5,061 nt of DNA from Acidobacteriota bacterium (GTDB lineage Bacteria; Acidobacteriota; Vicinamibacteria; Vicinamibacterales; 2-12-FULL-66-21). Both the position numbers and the translations under genes were made by a program. The notes beneath the pieces are model-generated. The model had not been told where the DNA came from, did no database searches, and was given only the letters and a program-made list of their open reading frames with translations. This document shows, piece after piece, positions 1 through 5,061 of the stretch; the first letter of the stretch is position 1, and the number at the start of each line of letters is the position of its first letter. The DNA is taken from assembly GCA_013697225.1 (NCBI GenBank), contig JACCXG010000462.1, positions 1 through 5,061 of the forward strand, written 5' to 3'.

Positions 1-808
1 GCCGCTCGTAGCTGCCGCGGGTCCGCAGGAGGTTCGGGTGACGCGCGTAATAAGGGGTCGGCACCAGATCCACGTGGAGTGCTGACTCGTTCGTGTTCCG
101 GTAAATCCGCCCGGCGTCGTCCTGGGAGACGCCCCACTCGCCGCGGGGCAACGTCCTGTGCACCGTCCACGTGCCACCCTTCAGGGCGATCTCGATGGCT
201 GACTGCCCCGCCGTGTGCATCCGATTGTCGAGCCCCCAGTAGAAGCCGTTCGCGTTGTTCTGTGGATCCACCTCCAGACGTCCGTACTCGGCAGTGACGA
301 GCTCTCTGGTGTCCGCCCGCAGATCGTTGTCCTCGTCGCGCATGAACCAGGCGTTCGGCGGTTCCCCGACCAGGACGCCTCGATCCAGGACCTTCAGCGA
401 CCGGGCAAGCACCAGGCGGTCGGCAAAAACCGTGCGGCTGTCCATCCGCCCATCACCATCCGTATCCTGCAGCACGACGACCCGGCCTACGGGCGCACGT
501 TCCTCCGAGGCCAGGATGTCCTTCATGAAGCCGGGCATCTCGACCGCCCAGAGACGGCCTTTCGTGTCCCAGTCGATGGCAACGGGGTCCTGGATCAGGG
601 GTTCGGCCGCCACGAGCTCGAGTCGGAATCCCGGTGGCATGTAGAACGTCTGCAGCGCCTCCTCTGGAGAAAGCGGCGGAGAATCTGCGGGCACCTTCTG
701 CACGCCGGGAGGCCAGGGGCGGTTCGGAGGGGACTGCTGAAACCCTTCACCCGTGATCGCCGCGAGCAGAAGAAGAACGAGGATGAACTGAGGGGGTCGT
801 ACAGCCAT
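1..808 (-). CDS. PVC-type membrane-bound dehydrogenase domain protein, N-terminal part (3' end outside window)
   Basis: Reading the minus strand from the ATG at 808 gives 269 uninterrupted residues up to the window edge. Residues 1-20 look like a Sec signal peptide: a short basic start (MAVRPP), then a hydrophobic run FILVLLLLAAITG. A proline-rich linker follows (26-46). From about residue 54 the sequence FYMPPGFRLELVAAEPLIQDP and then DTKGRLWAVEMPGF (81-94) matches my knowledge of the N-terminus of the putative membrane-bound dehydrogenase family (TIGR02604-like beta-propellers of Planctomycetes, Verrucomicrobia and Acidobacteria, often fused to a C-terminal haem c domain). Two Asp-rich loops, DTDGDGRMD (115-123) and DEDNDLRAD (158-166), look like calcium-binding loops in successive blades. 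NANGFYWGLDN (185-195) is another family-like stretch. It is probably periplasmic or membrane-attached and probably acts in oxidation of sugars or alcohols, but the substrate is unknown. Any CxxCH haem motif would lie outside the window. The start is supported by the signal peptide and a GGGAG just upstream. Confidence 0.85.
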   Translation of the reverse strand, partial: MAVRPPQFILVLLLLAAITGEGFQQSPPNRPWPPGVQKVPADSPPLSPEEALQTFYMPPGFRLELVAAEPLIQDPVAIDWDTKGRLWAVEMPGFMKDILASEERAPVGRVVVLQDTDGDGRMDSRTVFADRLVLARSLKVLDRGVLVGEPPNAWFMRDEDNDLRADTRELVTAEYGRLEVDPQNNANGFYWGLDNRMHTAGQSAIEIALKGGTWTVHRTLPRGEWGVSQDDAGRIYRNTNESALHVDLVPTPYYARHPNLLRTRGSYER

Positions 809-811
809 AAT

Positions 812-816
812 CTCCC
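812..816 (-). promoter_or_regulatory. Ribosome binding site of the dehydrogenase-domain gene
   Basis: The minus strand reads GGGAG followed by only three bases (ATT) before the ATG at 808. The spacing is shorter than usual, but this is the only Shine-Dalgarno-like sequence near this start, and the protein begins with a good signal peptide. It lies inside the 23-bp gap shared with the divergent amidohydrolase gene. Confidence 0.45.
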
Positions 817-831
817 AGCGTCTCCAGATTC

Positions 832-1794
832 GTGCAGAATACCCTCGTGCAGACCTCACGCCGGGATTTTCTGGGCGGCACCAGTCTCGCCCTGCTCGGG
901 CTTTCATTGCAAGTCCGCACACCGGCGGACGGTACCAGATCGGACGAGCCGATCATCGACATCCATCAACATGCCGGCTACAGCGGGCGCCCGGATGCCG
1001 TGCTCCTCGCCCATCAGCGTGCGCTGGGGATCACTACCACCATCCTGTTGCCGGCCGGGCGGCCATTCATCGGCCCTTCGACGCATGGCGGCGTCGCGAA
1101 CGGGCTGCAGGCGCAGGCTCTCGGGAACGAGGCTTGTTCCGGGCTGGCCGCTGCGCACCCGGGGGAGTACCGATACGGCGCCAACGACGTTCCCGACGCC
1201 AAAGGCGCAACGCAGGAAATCGAACGGTTCCTGCAGCGAGGTGCCGTGGTGATTGGCGAGCAGAAATTCGGTGTGGAGTGCGACTCACCCGAGATGCAGC
1301 GGATCTACGAGCTCGCCGATGCCCGCGGGGTGCCCGTCCTCATGCACTGGCAGCACGGGATGTACAACCGCGGATTCGAGCGGTTCCACCGGATGCTCGA
1401 AAAGTATCCCCGGGTCAGCTTCATCGGTCACGCCCAGACCTGGTGGGCGAACATCGACCGGAACCATGCGGACCAGACCGTGCTCTACCCGAAGGGGCCC
1501 GTCACCCCCGGCGGCCTGACGGACCGCTACTTGAGCGACTATCCGAACATGTACGGTGATCTGTCAGCCGGATCCGGATTGAACGCCTTGACGAGGGACG
1601 AGGACTTCACCCGAGATTTCCTCAACCGGCACCAGACCAAGCTGCTCTACGGAAGCGACTGCAGCGACCACGACGGGTCGGGACCGAAATGTCAGGGAGC
1701 ACAGACGCTCGCCGCCCTCCGGCGCCTGGCGGGCAGCAAGGAGGTCGAGCGCAAGCTGCTGTACGACAACGCCCGCAGAGTCCTCCAAATTTGA
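832..1794 (+). CDS. Exported metal-dependent amidohydrolase (amidohydrolase_2-like TIM barrel) with Tat-type leader
   Basis: This is a 320-residue protein if started at the GTG at 832. A second GTG at 847 would give MQTSRRDFLGG, a more typical twin-arginine start, and neither has a convincing ribosome binding site. The leader has SRRDFL (9-14) and a hydrophobic stretch TSLALLGLSL, suggesting Tat export of a folded metalloprotein, but no clear AxA cleavage site or lipobox Cys is seen. The body fits a metal-dependent TIM-barrel hydrolase: IIDIHQH gives the HxH pair (H45, H47) at the end of strand 1, GEQKFG supplies E143 and K145, MHWQH supplies H172 and H175, FIGHAQ supplies H200, and YGSDCSDHDG supplies the catalytic Asp D276. 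The usual ligands are all present, so the enzyme is probably active in C-O, C-N or C-C hydrolysis or decarboxylation; the substrate cannot be told. It is divergent from the dehydrogenase-domain gene 23 bp away and convergent with der. Confidence 0.85.
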   Translation: MQNTLVQTSRRDFLGGTSLALLGLSLQVRTPADGTRSDEPIIDIHQHAGYSGRPDAVLLAHQRALGITTTILLPAGRPFIGPSTHGGVANGLQAQALGNEACSGLAAAHPGEYRYGANDVPDAKGATQEIERFLQRGAVVIGEQKFGVECDSPEMQRIYELADARGVPVLMHWQHGMYNRGFERFHRMLEKYPRVSFIGHAQTWWANIDRNHADQTVLYPKGPVTPGGLTDRYLSDYPNMYGDLSAGSGLNALTRDEDFTRDFLNRHQTKLLYGSDCSDHDGSGPKCQGAQTLAALRRLAGSKEVERKLLYDNARRVLQI

Positions 1795-1945
1795 AAGTGC
1801 CAAGATTGCCATGAGTGCCAAAAATGACGGGGGTTCTACCGGGTTCCTGGCGTTCTTCGTAATTCCGGCGCTCTTGCCATTTTCGGAGCTCTCTGGAATT
1901 TCGGCGTTTTTGGCAATCTTGGCATTTTTGGCAATCCTGGCACTT
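1795..1945. repeat. Degenerate 9-bp tandem repeat with inverted copies, filling the gap between two convergent genes
   Basis: On the minus strand, from 1941 down to about 1843, the DNA falls into eleven 9-bp units. The first five are well conserved: GCCAGGATT, GCCAAAAAT, GCCAAGATT, GCCAAAAAC and GCCGAAATT. The next six decay (for example TCCGAAAAT, GGCAAGAGC, GCCGGAATT, GCCAGGAAC). Three units in the opposite orientation lie at the other end, on the plus strand: GCCAAGATT (1799-1807), GCCATGAGT (1808-1816) and GCCAAAAAT (1817-1825). Opposed copies can pair: 1795-1811 with 1929-1945 (16 of 17), 1798-1811 with 1911-1924 (14 of 14), and 1816-1825 with 1924-1933 (10 of 10). The element starts at the base after the amidohydrolase stop codon and ends one base before the der stop codon. 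It may serve as a two-way transcription end or be a mobile or expanding intergenic repeat; that role is inference. Confidence 0.8.
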
Positions 1946-1946
1946 C

Positions 1947-3296
1947 CTACTTGTTTCTTCTTCTGACGTGGATGCGGATCGGCGTTCCGGTCAGGCCGAA
2001 CGATTCGCGCAGGCGGTTGACGAGGAACCGCTCGTAGGAGAAGTGGAACTCGGTGGCGACGTTCGTGAAGAACACGAACGTCGGGGGGGCGACGCCGGTC
2101 TGCGCGGCATAGAGGACGCGCACCTCCCGCCGCCCGGGGCTCGCGGGCGGGTGCGCGGCAGTGACGGCGGCGACGAACCGGTTCAGCTCGGATGTGGGAA
2201 TGCGGCGGGCCCGGGCGTCGGCGATCTTGTCGATCGTCTCCAGCACCTTGGGGGTGCGCTCCCCGGTGGCTGCGGAGATGTGCAGCAGCGGCGCATACTC
2301 CAGGAACTTCAGCTTCTGGCGCAGCTTGTCGTCGAACTCTTTGGAGTACTCGGATCCGCGCCCCTTCATGAGGTCCCACTTGTTGGCGGCGATGATGATC
2401 CCGCAGCCGGCCTTGTCCGCCTCGCCGGCAATGGCCGCATCCTGGTCTGTCGCCCCCTCGACCGCGTCGATCACCAGCACCGCCACATCTGCCTGATCGA
2501 TGGCCCTCCGGGCCACGAGCACGGACACCGCCTCGAGCTGCCCTGAGCGGGAGACCCGCCCGGGCCTCCGGATCCCCGCCGTATCTACAATCCTGAAGAT
2601 GCGCCTGTGCCACTTCAGGACGGCGTCCACCGTATCCCGCGTGGTCCCCGGCATATCGCTCACGATCGATCGCTCTTCCTTCAGCAACCGATTGAGCAGT
2701 GACGACTTGCCGACATTCGGCCTGCCGACGATGGCCACGGCGGTTTCCTGGGGGGCATCCGCCTGCGCGGTCTCGCGTGCCCTGGGCAGGCGCTCGACGA
2801 TGGCGTCGAGCAGGTCACCCACTCCCTGCCCATGTTCCGCGGCGATTTCGACGACCGGCTCGAACCCGAGCTGGTAGAACTCCACCGCCCGCCCCCGGGA
2901 GCGCTTGTCGTCGGTCTTGTTCACGGCGACCAGGACGGGCGCGCGCGAGGATCGGAGCGCGGTCGCCACTTCCAGATCACCGGAAACGAGGCCGTCACGC
3001 CCGTCCACGACGAAGACGAGCACGTCGGCCGTTTCCAGCGCCCTGCGCCCCTGCACCACCACCAGCTCGTGGAGGGGGTCTTCACTTGCGCCGAAGAGGC
3101 CCCCGGTATCGGTCAGGCTGAACGTGGTCCCCTGCCATTCCGCCGGGAGGGAATTAACGTCGCGGGTGGTGCCCGCGATGGCCGTCACGATGGCCCGGCG
3201 GCTGTCGGTAATGCGGTTGAAGAGGGTGGACTTCCCGACGTTTGGACGCCCGACCAGCACGACAGTAGGGCCCCCGGAGGCACGTTTCACAGGCAT
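1947..3296 (-). CDS. der: Ribosome assembly GTPase Der (EngA)
   Basis: This is a 449-residue protein with two GTPase domains in tandem and a C-terminal KH-like domain, an arrangement unique to Der, which is an essential cytoplasmic factor for 50S subunit maturation. GTPase domain 1 has G1 GRPNVGKS (16-23), G2 region AGTTRD (41-46), G3 DTGG (63-66) and G4 NKTD (126-129). An acidic, Gln/Ala-rich linker (about 172-184) leads to domain 2, with G1 GRPNVGKS (191-198), PGTTRD (216-221), G3 DTAG (238-241), G4 NKWD (305-308) and G5 SA (341-342). The KH-like domain runs from about 352 to the basic tail RRRNK. Length is normal, between the shorter Bacillus and longer E. coli forms. All nucleotide-binding motifs are intact. 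The ATG at 3296 sits 20 residues before the first P-loop Val-Gly, as expected, but no Shine-Dalgarno sequence precedes it. The gene is divergent from the HU-like gene, sharing an 84-bp AT-rich region. Confidence 0.97.
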   Translation of the reverse strand: MPVKRASGGPTVVLVGRPNVGKSTLFNRITDSRRAIVTAIAGTTRDVNSLPAEWQGTTFSLTDTGGLFGASEDPLHELVVVQGRRALETADVLVFVVDGRDGLVSGDLEVATALRSSRAPVLVAVNKTDDKRSRGRAVEFYQLGFEPVVEIAAEHGQGVGDLLDAIVERLPRARETAQADAPQETAVAIVGRPNVGKSSLLNRLLKEERSIVSDMPGTTRDTVDAVLKWHRRIFRIVDTAGIRRPGRVSRSGQLEAVSVLVARRAIDQADVAVLVIDAVEGATDQDAAIAGEADKAGCGIIIAANKWDLMKGRGSEYSKEFDDKLRQKLKFLEYAPLLHISAATGERTPKVLETIDKIADARARRIPTSELNRFVAAVTAAHPPASPGRREVRVLYAAQTGVAPPTFVFFTNVATEFHFSYERFLVNRLRESFGLTGTPIRIHVRRRNK

Positions 3297-3380
3297 TGGC
3301 GAGATTGTAGTTAGGCGGAAGCTTGACAGCGTAAGTGTTTATATTTAACCTATTTACAACTACCCAGGAGCGCCTAACCC
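3297..3380. promoter_or_regulatory. Divergent promoter region between der and the HU-like gene
   Basis: This 84-bp gap separates two divergent genes and is clearly richer in A and T than the rest, especially 3338-3359. On the plus strand a perfect TTGACA lies at 3323-3328. Downstream, a -10 box is less certain: TTTAAC (3344-3349, spacing 15) or TAACCT (3346-3351, spacing 17) are the nearest candidates for the HU-like gene. On the minus strand TATAAA (3343 down to 3338) is a possible -10 for der, with no good -35. The assignment rests on position, base composition and the one consensus hexamer. Confidence 0.5.
3366..3370 (+). promoter_or_regulatory. Ribosome binding site of the HU-like gene
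   Basis: AGGAG lies 10 bases before the ATG at 3381 and is the clearest Shine-Dalgarno sequence in the window. It fixes the start of the HU-like protein and fits a strongly expressed gene. Confidence 0.75.
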
Positions 3381-3653
3381 ATGATCAAAGTTGACATCGT
3401 CAACGAGGTGTCGAAGGTCGCCGACATCACCAAGGTGAAAGCCGAGGTGGCGGTTGACGCCGTGTTCGACGCCATGCGTCTGTCGATGCAACGCGGCGAG
3501 CGGATCGAGCTCCGCGGCTTCGGGGTGTTCCAGGTGAAGCCCCGCAAGCGGGGGATCGGGCGCAATCCCCGCACCGGAAAAGAAGTCCGCATCCCGCCCG
3601 GCCGGACAATCCGGTTCAAGCCCGGCAAGGACCTGCAGAATATCGGCGGCTGA
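3381..3653 (+). CDS. hup: HU/IHF-family DNA-binding protein
   Basis: This is a 90-residue protein of exactly the family's usual size. The N-terminal helical dimerisation part (1-38) begins MIKVDIVNEVSKVADITKVK. The beta-arm part carries ELRGFGVFQVK (43-53), and the arm tip carries RNPRTG (61-66), whose proline (P63) is the residue that wedges between base pairs and bends DNA in HU and IHF. The protein forms dimers that bind and bend DNA in the nucleoid. Whether it behaves as HU (non-specific) or IHF (site-specific) cannot be told from sequence alone. RGIGRNPRTG and the IPPGRTIRFKPGK tail are typical of either. It is the first gene of a likely two-gene unit with the downstream membrane protease, 16 bp away, and is driven from the AT-rich region shared with der. 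Confidence 0.95.
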   Translation: MIKVDIVNEVSKVADITKVKAEVAVDAVFDAMRLSMQRGERIELRGFGVFQVKPRKRGIGRNPRTGKEVRIPPGRTIRFKPGKDLQNIGG

Positions 3654-3669
3654 GTCAGCCCGCGGGGCC

Positions 3670-4641
3670 TTGTCGAACGAACTGTCCTATCCCACTCGTC
3701 GGTATCTCCCCTCCGCTGAACCGGCCGGACCCGTCTGGAGTGTGCCCGCGCAACCCCAGCGATTCCGCCATCGGTTTGGAAAACACATCATCCTTTTCCT
3801 TCTTACACTTGCGACGACGACCCTCGTGGGGCAGGGGCATTATGCCGCCTTTCTGTCAGAGTTCGGCAACCGGACGGTGGAGCCGACCCTGAGGGACGTC
3901 TCGTGGGGGCTGTGGTACAGCCTGACGATCCTCGGGATTCTGGGGGCGCACGAGATGGGGCACTACCTGGCCTGCCGGATCTACAAAGTCGACGCCACGC
4001 TGCCGTACTTCCTGCCCCTGCCGCCGCCGTTCTGGACAGGCACGCTCGGGGCCGTCATTCGCATCCGGGAGGCGTTCCCCACCCGGACCGTTCTGTTCGA
4101 CGTCGGGGTCGCGGGCCCGATTGCGGGCTTCGCCGCGCTCATTCCGGCCCTGCTCTACGGGCTGAGCCTCTCGACGATAGTGCCGGCGCCCCCGGAAAGC
4201 GCCGAGCTCATCTATCTGGGTGAGCCCCTGTTGTTCAAGGGGGCGGCCTGGCTCATGTTCGGCACGGTGCCCGAGGGCTACACCCTGAACATGCACCCGA
4301 TGGTATTTGCCTCCTGGTTCGGGATGCTGGCCACGGCCCTGAACCTGCTGCCGTTCGGGCAGCTCGACGGCGGGCACATCACCTACGCAACGCTCGGCCG
4401 GTGGTCCACTCCGATTTCGCTGGCGACCGTGGCGACTGCCGTGGTGATGACGTTCTTCTCGAGCAGCTGGATCGTGATGACGGTCATGATGCTCGCGATG
4501 CTCGCCTTCCTGGGGCCGAGACACCCGCGGGTGATCTACGAGTACGAGCCGCTGGGCCGGGGTCGTGTGGCGCTTGCCGTCTTCGCGCTGCTCATGCTGG
4601 TCCTGTGCTTCACGCCGGTGCCGCTCGCCTTCACCAACTGA
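3670..4641 (+). CDS. Site-2 protease family (M50) intramembrane zinc metalloprotease
   Basis: This is a 323-residue integral membrane protein. The first 37 residues are a cytoplasm-like, proline-rich tail. Hydrophobic segments follow at about 38-55, 82-102, 142-170, 208-228, 247-282 and 298-318. The zinc site is clear: HEMGH at 94-98 within segment 2 (the HExxH motif) and NLLPFGQLDGGH at 225-236, where D233 is the third ligand of the N-x-x-P-x-x-x-L-D-G-G type motif. GTLGAVIRIREAFPTR (124-139) and DVGVAGPIAGF (144-154) between them resemble the EGY-like and bacterial subgroup without a PDZ domain; no PDZ or CBS domain is seen. The enzyme should cut substrates within the membrane, such as an anti-sigma factor, but the target is unknown. 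The start is the TTG at 3670, the first candidate after the HU-like stop, with only a weak G-rich stretch as ribosome binding site; a GTG at codon 25 is the next choice. It is probably co-transcribed with the HU-like gene. Confidence 0.9.
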   Translation: MSNELSYPTRRYLPSAEPAGPVWSVPAQPQRFRHRFGKHIILFLLTLATTTLVGQGHYAAFLSEFGNRTVEPTLRDVSWGLWYSLTILGILGAHEMGHYLACRIYKVDATLPYFLPLPPPFWTGTLGAVIRIREAFPTRTVLFDVGVAGPIAGFAALIPALLYGLSLSTIVPAPPESAELIYLGEPLLFKGAAWLMFGTVPEGYTLNMHPMVFASWFGMLATALNLLPFGQLDGGHITYATLGRWSTPISLATVATAVVMTFFSSSWIVMTVMMLAMLAFLGPRHPRVIYEYEPLGRGRVALAVFALLMLVLCFTPVPLAFTN

Positions 4642-4661
4642 CCCACAGGGTCTCCCCGTCC

Positions 4662-5061
4662 TCACAGCACGCTCATCGGGTCCACGTCCACAATCGTACG
4701 GCGCCTGATCTCAGGCCGCGCCTCGAGCACTCCCTGGAGCGCCTTCCGCATCGCGCTCCGGTGGGTGCCCTTGATGAACAGCTGCGCGCGATGCTCCCCT
4801 TTCAGCCGGCTGAGCGGAGCGGGCGCGGGGCCGAGTACCCGGTACGGCTCTCCACCCCATCTCAGTGCGTGGACGATGACGCCGGCGTCGGCGAGAGCTC
4901 CCTCGAGGGTGCTGCCCTTCACGACGGCATTGATCAAGGCCACCGTCGGCGGATACTTCATCGTCCGCCGGAAGTTGATCTCTTCCCGGTAAAAGGCGGC
5001 GTAGTCCTGCCGGCACGCGTGGGTGATGCTGTAATGCCCGGGGTGGATCGTCTGGACCACC
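4662..5061 (-). CDS. priA: Primosomal replication restart helicase PriA, C-terminal part (5' end outside window)
   Basis: The reading frame enters from the right edge with no start codon needed; the first whole codon (5060-5058) is an internal valine. The 132 residues seen are the end of PriA. VVQTIHPGHYSI (1-12) is the last helicase motif region. QDYAAFYREEINFRR followed by the YPP motif (37-39) is the well-conserved link to the C-terminal domain. RVLGPAPAPLSRLKGEHRAQ (74-93) and the terminal DVDPMSVL (125-132) are signatures of the C-terminal domain. PriA unwinds forks and loads the replicative helicase at stalled replication forks. The helicase core and zinc-binding Cys residues lie beyond the window. 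The gene converges on the M50 protease gene with a 20-bp gap. Confidence 0.95.
   Translation of the reverse strand, partial: VVQTIHPGHYSITHACRQDYAAFYREEINFRRTMKYPPTVALINAVVKGSTLEGALADAGVIVHALRWGGEPYRVLGPAPAPLSRLKGEHRAQLFIKGTHRSAMRKALQGVLEARPEIRRRTIVDVDPMSVL

Noticed and set aside
215..1252. Long plus-strand open frame of 345 codons
   Set aside because: It lies antisense to the dehydrogenase-domain gene and then out of frame in the amidohydrolase gene. Its translation has low-complexity Arg/Ser/Pro content and no recognisable motif, whereas the other frames give clear families.
1795..1945. CRISPR array interpretation of the intergenic repeat
   Set aside because: The units are 9 bp and directly adjacent with no spacers, they occur in both orientations, and no cas gene is present.
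1564..2613. Minus-strand open frame of 349 codons spanning the repeat and the second half of der
   Set aside because: It is the shifted frame of der continued through the 9-bp repeat, which stays open because the unit is three codons. Its Arg/Gly-rich translation matches nothing. I considered frameshifting at the AAGAAGAAA tract near the der end as a way to add an Ala-Lys-Asn tail, but Der already ends with a normal basic C-terminus and nothing else supports it.
2832..3314. Plus-strand open frames antisense to the first half of der
   Set aside because: They are shadows of the conserved Der GTPase domain 1, with no family resemblance and no plausible ribosome binding site.
3331..3357. Possible operator palindrome (GTAA ... 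TTAC) in the der/HU-like gap
   Set aside because: Only the outer four bases and scattered inner positions match, which is expected by chance in AT-rich DNA.
3856..4665. Minus-strand open frame of 269 codons antisense to the M50 protease
   Set aside because: Its translation is rich in Arg, His, Gln and Glu, as expected of the antisense of a hydrophobic membrane protein in GC-rich DNA. The plus strand has intact HExxH and LDGG motifs.

Overview
The window is GC-rich single-copy-looking bacterial chromosome holding six protein genes (two cut by the window edges), one short repeat-built intergenic element and one AT-rich divergent promoter region. No rRNA, tRNA, CRISPR, insertion sequence or phage gene was seen. 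Gene content suggests a Gram-negative soil-type bacterium, most likely Acidobacteriota (Vicinamibacteria-like). The reasons are high GC, a large-family exported 'membrane-bound dehydrogenase' propeller protein, a Tat-type amidohydrolase, and the flavour of the Der and HU-like sequences. This placement is inference from protein resemblance, not a database result.

Layout: 1-808 (minus) is the N-terminal 269 residues of an exported beta-propeller protein of the Pirellula/Verrucomicrobium-type membrane-bound dehydrogenase family, running off the left edge. Only 23 bp away and divergent, 832-1794 (plus) encodes a metal-dependent amidohydrolase with a twin-arginine-like leader. The 152-bp gap to the next, convergent gene is filled from stop codon to stop codon by a decaying 9-bp tandem repeat, with copies in both orientations that can fold into a long hairpin. 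1947-3296 (minus) is der (engA), the double-GTPase ribosome assembly factor.

An AT-rich 84-bp region separates der from a divergent plus-strand pair: an HU/IHF-type nucleoid protein (3381-3653) followed 16 bp later by a site-2-type intramembrane metalloprotease of family M50 (3670-4641). Convergent to these, 4662-5061 (minus) is the C-terminal 132 residues of the replication restart helicase PriA, cut by the right edge.

How they fit together: the right two-thirds is housekeeping (ribosome assembly, nucleoid structure, membrane proteolysis, replication restart). The left third is an accessory, probably catabolic, pair of exported enzymes. I found no clear novel multi-gene system. The most unusual DNA is the 9-bp repeat/hairpin element at 1795-1945.
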